Below are positions 7,439 through 15,411 of a stretch of DNA of 18,297 bases, one piece after another (within the stretch, counting starts at the first letter, position 1; every line of letters begins with the position of its first letter). The stretch covers positions 1 through 18,297 of the forward strand of contig JAGSPR010000151.1 of the NCBI GenBank assembly GCA_018262455.1, written 5' to 3'. This DNA comes from Deltaproteobacteria bacterium (GTDB lineage: Bacteria > Myxococcota > Polyangia > Haliangiales > Haliangiaceae). The position numbers were made by a program, and so were the translations under genes. Under the pieces are notes generated by a model that was not told the DNA's origin, made no database searches, and saw only the letters and a list, made by a program, of their open reading frames with translations.

Positions 7439-8434
7439 ATGCAATTCATCGACGAGGCCACGATCCACGTGAAGGCTGGCGCCGGCGGCAACGGCTGCGT
7501 CGCATTCATGGATGCCCGCGGCGGTCCGGCGGGGGGTGACGGTGGCGATGGTGGCAGCATCATCGTCGTCGCCGATTCGCACCTCGCCTCGCTGCTCGAC
7601 TTCAAGTATCGCCGGCACTACAAGGCCAAGCCGGGCGAGCACGGTCGCAACAAGGATCAGTACGGCGCCGCCGCCGAAGATCTGAAGCTGCGGGTCCCGG
7701 TCGGTACCGTGATCTACGAGGAAGGCACCGAGGCTCCGATCGCGGATCTCGCCGAGGACGGCGCGCGCTTCGTGCTCGCGAAGGGCGGGATCGGGGGCCG
7801 CGGCAACATCCACTTCAAGTCGCCGTGGAACCAGGCACCGCGCACCGCCGAGCCCGGCACTCCCGGGCAGGAGCGCACCGTCCGGCTCGAGCTCAAGCTG
7901 CTGGCCGACGTCGGGCTCCTCGGCTACCCCAACGTCGGCAAGTCGACGTTCATCAGCCAGGTGTCCCGGGCCCGCCCCAAGATCGCGGACTACCCGTTCA
8001 CGACCCTGGTGCCCAACCTCGGGGTCGTCCGGATGTCGGGCGAGCGCGACTTCGTGATCGCGGACATCCCAGGCCTTATCGAGGGTGCCGCCGAGGGCGC
8101 GGGCCTCGGCCTGCAGTTTCTGCGGCATGTCGAGCGTTGCCGGGTGCTGCTCCACATCGTCGAGGGCACGTTCACGACCGGCCCCACGCGCTCGCCGATC
8201 GAGGACTATCGCGTGATCAATGCCGAGCTGGGGCGCTATGCCCCCGAGCTCGCCAAGAAGCCGCAAGTCGTCGTGCTGAACAAGGTCGATGCCACGGATC
8301 CCGACCAGGTCGCCGAGCACCGGCGTGGCTTTGCCGCGCTGGGTGTGGAGCTGCTCACGATGTCGGCCGCGACCGGCGAGGGCACGGCCGCCGTGCTCGA
8401 GGCGTTGTGGTCTCACCTCCAGCGACCCCCATGA
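7439..8434 (+). CDS. obgE: Obg family GTPase (CgtA/ObgE), short form without OCT domain
   Basis: Obg is a GTPase needed for late 50S assembly and linked to the stringent response and cell cycle. Residues 1-157 form the glycine-rich Obg fold (FIDEATIHVKAGAGGNGCVA, GGDGGDGG, DLKLRVPVGT, LAKGGIGGRGN, FKSPWNQAPRTAEPGTPGQE). The G domain has G1 GYPNVGKST at 162-170, G2 DYPFTTLVPNLG, G3 DIPGLIEGAAEGAG from 209, G4 NKVD at 281-284 and a G5-like MSAATGEG. At 331 aa it ends right after the G domain, so the optional C-terminal OCT domain is absent. The usual basic segment between F and GGP in the first loop is about four residues shorter than in the E. coli and Myxococcus proteins (FMDARGGP here). The start is ATG 7439, which gives the family N-terminus, although no clear Shine-Dalgarno sequence precedes it. 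Confidence 0.97.
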   Translation: MQFIDEATIHVKAGAGGNGCVAFMDARGGPAGGDGGDGGSIIVVADSHLASLLDFKYRRHYKAKPGEHGRNKDQYGAAAEDLKLRVPVGTVIYEEGTEAPIADLAEDGARFVLAKGGIGGRGNIHFKSPWNQAPRTAEPGTPGQERTVRLELKLLADVGLLGYPNVGKSTFISQVSRARPKIADYPFTTLVPNLGVVRMSGERDFVIADIPGLIEGAAEGAGLGLQFLRHVERCRVLLHIVEGTFTTGPTRSPIEDYRVINAELGRYAPELAKKPQVVVLNKVDATDPDQVAEHRRGFAALGVELLTMSAATGEGTAAVLEALWSHLQRPP

Positions 8435-8480
8435 GCGCCCATGACATCGCAAAACCACCGGGTGCTTAGTTGATGCCCCC

Positions 8481-8518
8481 TGGCCCTGATGTTACAACCG
8501 GGCCATTCCTAACGGAAT
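8481..8518. promoter_or_regulatory. Tandem inverted repeats in the leader before the envelope-protein operon
   Basis: TGGCCC (8481-8486) pairs with GGGCCA (8500-8505) across a 13-base loop. ATTCC (8505-8509) pairs with GGAAT (8514-8518) across TAAC, and the two stems share one base. They lie in the relatively AT-rich gap between obgE and the next gene. Either may end the obgE transcript or act as a protein-binding site; no long T-run follows. The rest of this gap (8435-8624) has no gene. It has only a weak promoter candidate: TTGCGC at 8519-8524, then a poor -10 match (TACGAC at 8541-8546). Confidence 0.3.
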
Positions 8519-8624
8519 TTGCGCTGCCACTTAGAAAACATACGACGTCATCTCTCTCTTGGGGCAGTGCATTTGAGGGACCCTGCAAGGGCCGGCCAAA
8601 CTTGAGCCGGTTGGAGAATCAGGC

Positions 8625-9443
8625 ATGCGAGCTTCTTCGACTGTTGTGGTCTTGTCATCGCTGCTGATCGCGGCGAGTGCGGCGGCGGGTTCAGGTGACA
8701 AGGCGGGCGGAACACCTTCCGCCCCGGCCAAGACCACGCCGGCCAAGACGGGAAGCGGCAGCGCGGCAGCGACGGGCAGCGCCGGCGCGCCGGCGCCCTC
8801 GCCAGATCCGGTTCCTCCAACGGATCCAGCGTCGGTCAATCCTGCGGACATGCCGACCGCCGTGCGGATGCGCCGGCTCGAGCAGCAGACGCAGGCGCTC
8901 AAGGAACGCGCCTGGCAGCTCAAGGCCCGCGTGCAGATGCTCAAGGAGCAGATGCTCGGCGGTGGCGTCGGTGCGCAGACGCTGATCTCGCATGCGAACG
9001 ACATGGGCAGCTCGTTCCGGCTCACCAAGTTGATCTACTCGCTCGACGGTACGCAGGTGTTCGTCCGCACCGACGATACCGGCGACAACCTCTACAAGAC
9101 GAAGAGCTTCGACATCTTCTCGGGCCCGATCTCGCCCGGCAACCACACCCTCGCGGTCGTCGCGACCTATCGCGGCCACGGCTACGGCGTGTTCGAGTAC
9201 CTCTCGAAGTACACGTTCACCGCCAAGGGCGGCCAGACGTTCACCGCCGGTGAAGGCAAGGTCGCCAAGGTCGATTGCAAGGGCTTCGAGAAGGGCGGTC
9301 CCACCACGCCACTCGAGAAGCGCGCCTCGGTCGAGTGCAAGGTCACGCAGGTGGCGCAGGAGCGTCCGGCTGACAAGGCCCCGGTCGCGACGCCGCCGAC
9401 CCCGGCCAGCACGCCGGCTCCCGCCACCACGCCGGGGAAGTGA
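8625..9443 (+). CDS. Secreted coiled-coil / beta-domain protein, first gene of the envelope operon
   Basis: The 272-aa product begins with a signal peptide (hydrophobic 6-20, likely cleavage after ASAAA near residue 21). A Pro/Ala/Ser/Gly linker runs to about residue 75, then a coiled coil at 78-110 (RMRRLEQQTQALKERAWQLK). The folded domain at about 118-240 contains LISHANDMGSSFRLTKLIYS, SPGNHTLAVVATYRGHGYGV and GGPTTPLEKR. I recall a similar domain in other myxobacterial proteins, sometimes labelled dihydrolipoamide acetyltransferase, but nothing here supports that enzymatic role: there is no lipoyl or acyltransferase motif. Cys218 and Cys238 could form a disulfide. The C-terminus is again Pro/Thr/Ala-rich. 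GGAG eight bases before ATG 8625 is the ribosome binding site. The next gene begins three bases after the stop. Likely periplasmic; function unknown. Confidence 0.88.
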   Translation: MRASSTVVVLSSLLIAASAAAGSGDKAGGTPSAPAKTTPAKTGSGSAAATGSAGAPAPSPDPVPPTDPASVNPADMPTAVRMRRLEQQTQALKERAWQLKARVQMLKEQMLGGGVGAQTLISHANDMGSSFRLTKLIYSLDGTQVFVRTDDTGDNLYKTKSFDIFSGPISPGNHTLAVVATYRGHGYGVFEYLSKYTFTAKGGQTFTAGEGKVAKVDCKGFEKGGPTTPLEKRASVECKVTQVAQERPADKAPVATPPTPASTPAPATTPGK

Positions 9444-9446
9444 AAC

Positions 9447-11984
9447 ATGCGTCGCCGATCGCGTTGGCTTGCGTCGTTCCTGTTCAGTGCGCTGGGTCTG
9501 CAGGGGGCTGCGCGCGCCGACATCGACCGGCAGCTCGCATCGTACGAGACCGAAGCGCGGGCGATCGGCACGGATCTGCCCCAGCCGAACCAGCTCACCG
9601 GTGCCGCCGGTCAACGCCGGCTCGTCGACGCAGAGGTCGCCTACTCGCTCGGTGACTACGACACGGCCGCGCTCATGCTGTTCGATCTGTCGAGCAAGCC
9701 GGGCGCGGATCAGCAGGCGGCTACCTTCTACCTCGCCGAGTCGCTGTTCCAGAAGCACGATCGCGGCGCGGCACGCAGCTATTACGAGCAGATCGTCGCC
9801 GCGAACAACCCGGCGGACAGGTACTACCAGCCGAGCCTGCTGCGGTTGATCGAGATCGCGATCGCGATGCGTGACACGTCGAACGTCGCGACCCACCTCG
9901 CGGCGCTCGATCGGATGTCGCCCGGGCAGCGGCTGCCCGAGGTGCCCTATGTCCGCGGCAAGTTCGCGTTCTTCGACGGCAAGCTCGACGAGGCCCTGGG
10001 GTACTTTCAGGAGGTCCCCAAGGGCAGCGAGTTCGAGCTCCAGGCGCTGTACTACACGGGCACCACGCACGTCGCGAAGAAGGATCTCGGCCGTGCGACC
10101 GAGGTCTTCACCGACCTGATCGCGCGCAAGCCGCGGACCCCCAACGATCGCCGCGTCATCGAGCTCTCGCAGCTCGCGCTCGGCCGGCTGTTCTACGAGC
10201 GTGATCAGCCATCGAAGTCGATCGACAGCTACCTGCTCGTCGATCGCCACAGCGATCTGTTCCCCGACGCGCTGTACGAGGTCGCGTGGGTCTACGTGAA
10301 GGGCAAGCAGTACGACAAGGCGCTGCGCGCCCTCGAGCTGCTCGCGATCTCGGAGCCCAACTCGAACAACACGCCGACGGTCCGGATCCTCGAGGGCAAC
10401 CTGCGGATTCGCAAGGCCCAGATGATCCGCAACGCGAAGATCAGCGGCACGCTCGACGCGAACTTCAAGGACGCCGACCCCGGTCTCGAGTACGACAAGG
10501 CGGCCCAGGTCTTCACCCAGACCCACGATCTCTACATGCCGTCGTACACGACGCTCGCGCAGATGGTCGACGGTGGCGGGGATCCGGCGCGGTACCTCGA
10601 CCAGATCGCCGGGCGCTCGCCCCACGTGTTCCAGTCTGCGGCGCCGATCCCGGAGGCCGCCGCACAGTACCTGCGTGACGAGCCAGAGGTTCAGCGGGTC
10701 GTGCGCGTCGTGGTCGATCTCGGCGACGTCGAGGCGAACATCGCGCAGTCCGAAGCGATCATCTCTCACCTCGATGGCGTGCTCGCCGCGGGAGATCGCA
10801 GCGCGGTCTATCCGGCGCTCCAGAGCCGGCGCTCTCGGATCGGTCAGATCCAGGACGATCTGATCAAGATCCGGAGCGAGCTCGCCGATCAGCAGCTCAA
10901 GCTCGTCGATGGCGCGGGCTCGCTCGCGGCGCTGACGGCGACGCGCCAGCAGCTGATGCAGCAGTACGCCGCGATGCCGAACGCCGAGCAGGCGTTCGCC
11001 GATCGCAAGGCGCAGGCGCAGGCGCAGTACGACACCGTCGAGCAATCGACGGCCGAGGTCAGCGGGATCATCGACTCGACGCAGGCGGTCGCGGTCGCGC
11101 TTCGCAAGTACGCCGTCGATGCGACTCCGCAGCTGCCGGCCGACCAGCAGACCGCGGTCACGCAGACGCTCGATCAATCGGCCACCGAGGCCGCGGCGAT
11201 CGAGGCCGAGCTGACCGCGATCCAGCGCGAGATCGAGCTCGGTCGTGATCTCTCCGGGGTCGGCGACGAGGCGATGGCGAAGGCTCAGGAGGCGCGCCGT
11301 CAGCTCAAGGCGGCCGAGGACGCCGAACACCGCGAGCTCGCCGGGCTCGCCAGCTCGAGTCGGGATCGCAACAAGTCGCAGCAGCTCGTCGGGCTCGCCG
11401 ATCGCGCGACGCGCGTCGCCGACTCGCTCACCCAGACCGAGGCCCAGATCGACTCGGCCGCAGAGCGCGGGATGGCGCAGGTCAAGGCCGCGCTCGTCCA
11501 GGAACGCACCAACGTCACCGCCTACCGGACCGAGCTGGCCGCGTATGACGCCGAGGTCAAGTCGATCGGCGGCTCGGTGCTCGGCGGCAGCTTCAAGGAC
11601 GTCAAGGCGAAGTTCTACGACATCATCATCCGCACCGACGTCGGCAACGTCGATGTGAGCTGGTCGCAGAAGGATGACAGCGACGACGACCTCAAGCGGC
11701 TGAACCTGTCGCGCCAGCGCGAGCTCAAGCAGCTGAAGGATGAGTTCCGCGACATCCTCGAGGGCCCGGGCTCGCTCAAGCCCAGCCCCGCGAAGCCCGC
11801 GCCGCTCGAGGCGCCGCCTTCGGACTCGAAGGCCCCCTCCGGGAGCCCCGACAAGGGAACGTCCGATGGACGCGTGACGCCGGGGACTGGTACGGGTTCA
11901 CCGACCCAGCCGTCGGTGAAGCCCGACTCGTCGAAGGGCAGCACACAACCCAAGGGCACCCCGCCCAAGGGAGGTACGCGATGA
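9447..11984 (+). CDS. Exported TPR and coiled-coil protein (845 aa)
   Basis: Signal peptide with cleavage likely after GAARA (about residue 24), so periplasmic. Residues about 50-330 are TPR-like helix pairs (VAYSLGDYDTAALMLFDLSS, FYLAESLFQKHDRGAARSYY, VRGKFAFFDGKLDEALGYFQ, YEVAWVYVKGKQYDKALRAL). Residues about 420-710 are long Ala/Gln/Glu-rich helices with coiled-coil character. A distinct block at 719-770 (KAKFYDIIIRTDVGNVDVSW, then LKRLNLSRQRELKQLKDEF) looks conserved by composition. The last 75 residues are a Pro/Ser/Gly/Lys tail. There are no cysteines. Translation starts at ATG 9447 with GGGGAAG upstream, and the stop overlaps the next start (ATGA). Its place beside gltD/E/G-like genes suggests a scaffold role comparable to the TPR proteins GltC or GltI, but I cannot assign it to either. 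Confidence 0.9.
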   Translation: MRRRSRWLASFLFSALGLQGAARADIDRQLASYETEARAIGTDLPQPNQLTGAAGQRRLVDAEVAYSLGDYDTAALMLFDLSSKPGADQQAATFYLAESLFQKHDRGAARSYYEQIVAANNPADRYYQPSLLRLIEIAIAMRDTSNVATHLAALDRMSPGQRLPEVPYVRGKFAFFDGKLDEALGYFQEVPKGSEFELQALYYTGTTHVAKKDLGRATEVFTDLIARKPRTPNDRRVIELSQLALGRLFYERDQPSKSIDSYLLVDRHSDLFPDALYEVAWVYVKGKQYDKALRALELLAISEPNSNNTPTVRILEGNLRIRKAQMIRNAKISGTLDANFKDADPGLEYDKAAQVFTQTHDLYMPSYTTLAQMVDGGGDPARYLDQIAGRSPHVFQSAAPIPEAAAQYLRDEPEVQRVVRVVVDLGDVEANIAQSEAIISHLDGVLAAGDRSAVYPALQSRRSRIGQIQDDLIKIRSELADQQLKLVDGAGSLAALTATRQQLMQQYAAMPNAEQAFADRKAQAQAQYDTVEQSTAEVSGIIDSTQAVAVALRKYAVDATPQLPADQQTAVTQTLDQSATEAAAIEAELTAIQREIELGRDLSGVGDEAMAKAQEARRQLKAAEDAEHRELAGLASSSRDRNKSQQLVGLADRATRVADSLTQTEAQIDSAAERGMAQVKAALVQERTNVTAYRTELAAYDAEVKSIGGSVLGGSFKDVKAKFYDIIIRTDVGNVDVSWSQKDDSDDDLKRLNLSRQRELKQLKDEFRDILEGPGSLKPSPAKPAPLEAPPSDSKAPSGSPDKGTSDGRVTPGTGTGSPTQPSVKPDSSKGSTQPKGTPPKGGTR
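11967..11975 (+). promoter_or_regulatory. Very strong ribosome binding site for the GltD-like gene
   Basis: AAGGGAGGT ends five bases before ATG 11981 and lies inside the last codons of the preceding gene. It is close to a full anti-Shine-Dalgarno match. It fixes the start of the 1135-residue protein and implies high translation independent of the ATGA overlap. Confidence 0.8.
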
Positions 11985-14900
11985 AGCTCCTCCGCCTGGC
12001 AGTCGCCGTCGTCACGACCGCTGTCCTCTCCCACGGCGCGCTCGGCCAGCCCGGTCAGCCCCCGGCTCCCCCGCCTGATTCGGGCTCGGGCTCGGGCTCG
12101 TCGCCGGCCGTCCCGGTCACCGAGCCTGCGACTGCGCCAGGGCTCGGCACCCAGCCGGCCCCACCACGACCGCCGGCCCCGCCGGTCAACGTCACGCCGC
12201 TGCAGCTGAGCGACAAGGAGCTCGCGGAGCTCAAGGACATCGAGGCCGACTACACCCGCTTCCTGGGCTCGGCCAACGCGCATGACGCGCGGATGCGTGC
12301 GATCGCGCGCCGCGAATACGACACCCGGACCGAGGATCTGACGAAGCGCTACGCCGAGCGGATCGCCAAGACCGAGGCGGGGAGGAGCAAGCACCACGGC
12401 GACACGATCGTGCTGCTCGAGAAGTTCCTCAAGAACCACCCGAACCACGACCAGTTCACCCCGGACGCGATGTTCCGGCTCGCCGACCTCTACCTCGCGG
12501 CCGCCGACGACGAGGTCGACGCCCGGCTCGCAGCTCAGGAGCAGCTCGCGCCCGATCCGAACCGCCCCGACGCGGCGGCGATCATCGCCGACTACAGCCG
12601 CTCGGTCAGCCTGTGGGAGGACATCCTCAAGCGGTTTCCCCAGTATCGCCAGACTCCGTCGACGCTGTACCTGCTCGCGTACTACGGCAAGCAGAAGGAC
12701 GAGCGCCGGTCGCTGCAGATCTTCCTTTCGCTCGCGTGCGCGAACAAGTTCAAGTGGAGCGATCCGCCGTCCAAGCCGCCGACCCGCGAGGAAGCGATCA
12801 AGCGCGCGGAGGCCAAGCAGCTGCGCGATCCGTACGCCGACTGCACGCCGTATCCCGGTAGCGACGTCGAGCTGATCCGCCATGCCTGGGTGCGCGGTGT
12901 CGCTGACTACCAGTTCACGGTGCCCGGCGAGATCGACGAGTCGATCGCCGCGTACCTCAAGGTCGCCAACGGCGGCAACGACTCCAAGCTCTACGCCGAG
13001 TCGCTCTACAAGCTCGCGTGGTCCTACTACAAGCGCGATCGCCTGCCCGACTCGATCCGTCGGTTCGACGAGAGCGTGCAGCTCTACGATCAGATCGTCG
13101 CGAGCGGTGGCCAGCCGGCGCTCGAGCTCCGCGACGAATCGATCCAGTACATCGCGGTCGCGTTCACCGATCCATGGGAGGGCGAGACCAACTCCGATCC
13201 GAACAAGGCGATGGCGCGGGCCCGCGAGTTCTACAAGGGCAAAGAGAACCAGCCGCACGTCCGCGATGTCTGGGTCGCGATGGGCAAGGCGTTCGCCGAG
13301 CTGCAGGCGTGGGACCAGGCGGTCGATGCGTATCGGACCGCGATCGGCCCCCCGTGGGAGCTCAACTCCAAGAACCCGGTCGTCCACCAGGAGATCGTCA
13401 ACGTGTTCACGACGATGCGCAAGGACTACGAGGGCGCCAAGACGAAGGACCCTGCCGCCAAGGCGGAGTACCTCGCGATGTACAACAAGGCCGTCGAGCT
13501 CTACCGCACGTTCATCACGACGTACCCCGAGTCCGACTACACCTACGAGTTCACCTACAACCAGGGCGAGGCGCTGTACTGGAGCGAGCGCTACCCCGAG
13601 GCGATCGTCGCCTACACCTGGGTCCGCGATCACCGCGATCTCGGCACCTCGTTCTACATCGACTCCGCACGCAGCATCGTCCAGTCCTACGAGGCCGAGG
13701 CCCAGCGCCTCGTCAACGACGGCAAGCTCGCGCCGCTCAAGGTGCCGACCGTCGCCGAGCTGAAGACGCTACCCCAGCCGTTCCAGGCCCAGCCGATCCC
13801 GGACATCTACCTCAAGCTGCAGGCCGAGTACGACAACTTCCAGAACGTCGTCAACGATCCCGCCGCGGCGCCCCAGCAAGGCACGAACGCCGCGCTGATC
13901 AGCCTCGCGTACTTCCACGTCGACGATGCGATCCTCCGGTTCGCCAAGGTCATGGACAAGTTCTGCGGCCAGCCCCACGCGGCGAAGGCGAAGGACGGCA
14001 TCCTCGCGATCTACGAGGCGCAATCGAACTTCGATGCGATCGAGGCGACGAACAAGAAGTTCATCACCGCGAAGTGCGGCGATGCCAAGACGATCGGCGA
14101 TGCGATCGCGCAGAACCGCTCGCTCAACTTCTCGCGCGCCAACGCGCTCTATGCCGGCAAGCAGTACGCGGCGGCCGCCGAGTCGTTCTACCGGTTCTAC
14201 AAGACCGCGCCGCAGACCGACGTCGATCTCCCGGTCGCGCTCTACAACTCGGCGGTCAGCTACAAGCTGGCGGATCGGCCGAAGACGGCGATCTCGCTGT
14301 TCAAGGAGTTCGCCGCGAACCCCGCGAAGAACTTCCGCGAGAGCCCGTTCTACCTCGACGCGCTGCGGCTCCAGGCCGGCAGCTACCAGGCCGCGTTCGA
14401 CTACGACAACGCGGTGCGCACGTACCTCGAGCTCTACGACACCACGAAGAAGGCGCAGCGGCTCAAGATCAAGGCGCCGGATCCGCTGCCGGGCGAGGCG
14501 CCCCGCACCCTCGAGCAGATCGGGCTCGACGCGCTGTACAACGCCGCGCTCGCGTCCGAGCTCAACCGCGACTTCAAGAAGGCGATCGACCTCTACACGC
14601 AGTACCAGCGGATCGAGAAGGATCCGCGCAAGATCGATCGCGCGATGTGGTCGGTGATCGGCATCCACCGCCAGTCGGGCGATGTCGGCTCGATGACCGA
14701 GCTCCAGGACCGCTGGCGCGCGAAGTTCGGCGGCGCGCCGAACAACGAGGACGACTTCGTCCAGACGTTCTACGACGAGTCGCAGCTCCGCAAGCGCAAG
14801 GGTCAGACGGTCGCGGCGAAGGCCGCCGGCCAGGCCGCGATCGACGCGTGGAAGAAGCGCGGCGCGATCAAGAACAGCCGCGGCGCCAAGCTCGCCGGCG

Positions 14901-15388
14901 AGTGGGAGCTCCAGTTCGCCGAGGACAACTTCGCCGGCCGGTGGGAGCCCTACGCGATCAAGAAGGCGGCGCGCAACCTCAAGGAGTCCGAGGCCCAGGG
15001 CAAGGCGCTCACGGACGAGAAGACCCGCGCCGAGGACAAGTACATCGCGCTCGATCCATACGGCGTCGCCGAGCTGTCGATGGCGGCCAAGGTTCGCTAC
15101 GGCGAGATCCAGTACAACTACGGCCAGAAGCTCGCCGACGCGCCGATCCCGGTGCCGGTCGCCAAGAGCGAGAGCGCGACGGCCGCCTACCAGACCAAGC
15201 TCGACGCCAACGTCCAGAAGTACCTCGACGCCGCCAAGGCGCAGTGGATCCAGGTGGTCGACGTCTCGAAGCAGGCCGGCGTCTCCAACAAGTGGAGCCG
15301 GCTCGCACTCGAGAATCTCGGTCGCGAGTTCCCGAAGGAGTTCACCGTGTTGCGCCAGGAGCTGGTCCAGGGCACGGAGGCCCCGTGA
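11981..15388 (+). CDS. gltD: Large periplasmic TPR protein, GltD (AgmU)-like
   Basis: A 1135-aa exported protein: signal peptide (cleavage near GALG, about residue 22), then a Pro/Gly/Ser linker to about residue 72. After that nearly the whole chain is TPR and related helical repeats, such as DAMFRLADLYLAAADDEVDA, YAESLYKLAWSYYKRDRLPD, FTYNQGEALYWSERYPEAIV and VALYNSAVSYKLADRPKTAI. Length, periplasmic location and position directly before a TPR lipoprotein match AgmU/GltD, the periplasmic TPR component of Myxococcus gliding complexes, and its Nfs paralogue NfsD. The closing segment WSRLALENLGREFPKEF also looks family-like. Four cysteines fall in two close pairs (253/288 and 662/699), possible disulfides. 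The start overlaps the preceding stop (ATGA). The paralogue (gliding, sporulation or other) cannot be decided from sequence alone. Confidence 0.82.
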   Translation: MKLLRLAVAVVTTAVLSHGALGQPGQPPAPPPDSGSGSGSSPAVPVTEPATAPGLGTQPAPPRPPAPPVNVTPLQLSDKELAELKDIEADYTRFLGSANAHDARMRAIARREYDTRTEDLTKRYAERIAKTEAGRSKHHGDTIVLLEKFLKNHPNHDQFTPDAMFRLADLYLAAADDEVDARLAAQEQLAPDPNRPDAAAIIADYSRSVSLWEDILKRFPQYRQTPSTLYLLAYYGKQKDERRSLQIFLSLACANKFKWSDPPSKPPTREEAIKRAEAKQLRDPYADCTPYPGSDVELIRHAWVRGVADYQFTVPGEIDESIAAYLKVANGGNDSKLYAESLYKLAWSYYKRDRLPDSIRRFDESVQLYDQIVASGGQPALELRDESIQYIAVAFTDPWEGETNSDPNKAMARAREFYKGKENQPHVRDVWVAMGKAFAELQAWDQAVDAYRTAIGPPWELNSKNPVVHQEIVNVFTTMRKDYEGAKTKDPAAKAEYLAMYNKAVELYRTFITTYPESDYTYEFTYNQGEALYWSERYPEAIVAYTWVRDHRDLGTSFYIDSARSIVQSYEAEAQRLVNDGKLAPLKVPTVAELKTLPQPFQAQPIPDIYLKLQAEYDNFQNVVNDPAAAPQQGTNAALISLAYFHVDDAILRFAKVMDKFCGQPHAAKAKDGILAIYEAQSNFDAIEATNKKFITAKCGDAKTIGDAIAQNRSLNFSRANALYAGKQYAAAAESFYRFYKTAPQTDVDLPVALYNSAVSYKLADRPKTAISLFKEFAANPAKNFRESPFYLDALRLQAGSYQAAFDYDNAVRTYLELYDTTKKAQRLKIKAPDPLPGEAPRTLEQIGLDALYNAALASELNRDFKKAIDLYTQYQRIEKDPRKIDRAMWSVIGIHRQSGDVGSMTELQDRWRAKFGGAPNNEDDFVQTFYDESQLRKRKGQTVAAKAAGQAAIDAWKKRGAIKNSRGAKLAGEWELQFAEDNFAGRWEPYAIKKAARNLKESEAQGKALTDEKTRAEDKYIALDPYGVAELSMAAKVRYGEIQYNYGQKLADAPIPVPVAKSESATAAYQTKLDANVQKYLDAAKAQWIQVVDVSKQAGVSNKWSRLALENLGREFPKEFTVLRQELVQGTEAP

Positions 15389-15400
15389 GCCCGAACGTCG

Positions 15401-15408
15401 AAGGAGAT
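15401..15408 (+). promoter_or_regulatory. Ribosome binding site deciding the start of the TPR lipoprotein
   Basis: AAGGAGAT, with GGAG five bases before ATG 15412, favours this codon. The competing in-frame GTG at 15385 overlaps the previous stop as GTGA but would place nine extra residues before the signal peptide. Confidence 0.7.
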
Positions 15409-15411
15409 CCC

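Noticed and set aside
8625..9443. Possible dihydrolipoamide acetyltransferase
   Set aside because: The protein is exported and has no lipoyl Lys motif and no HxxxD acyltransferase motif; only an Ala/Pro-rich linker resembles such enzymes.
8691..11330. A long minus-strand open frame (879 codons) opposite the first two envelope genes
   Set aside because: Its translation is Arg/Leu/Asp/Val-rich with no domain. It mirrors the GC-rich third positions of the plus-strand genes, whose signal peptides, TPRs and ribosome binding sites show the true coding strand.
11615..13633. A minus-strand open frame of 672 codons opposite the GltD-like gene
   Set aside because: Same shadow effect: low-complexity RLVLEL-type composition, no recognisable motif, and it crosses a gene junction on the other strand.
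12000..15388. Possible outer-membrane lipoprotein assembly factor (BamD/YbgF-type TPR)
   Set aside because: TPR content alone would allow this, but there is no lipobox, the protein is over 1100 residues, and the GltE/GltG-like neighbours fit GltD better.
13018..15411. A long plus-strand open frame extending upstream of the TPR lipoprotein, which would make a 1166-residue protein
   Set aside because: This part is a +1 shadow of the GltD-like gene (Arg/Gln/Pro-rich). The lipoprotein has a strong ribosome binding site and signal peptide at 15412.
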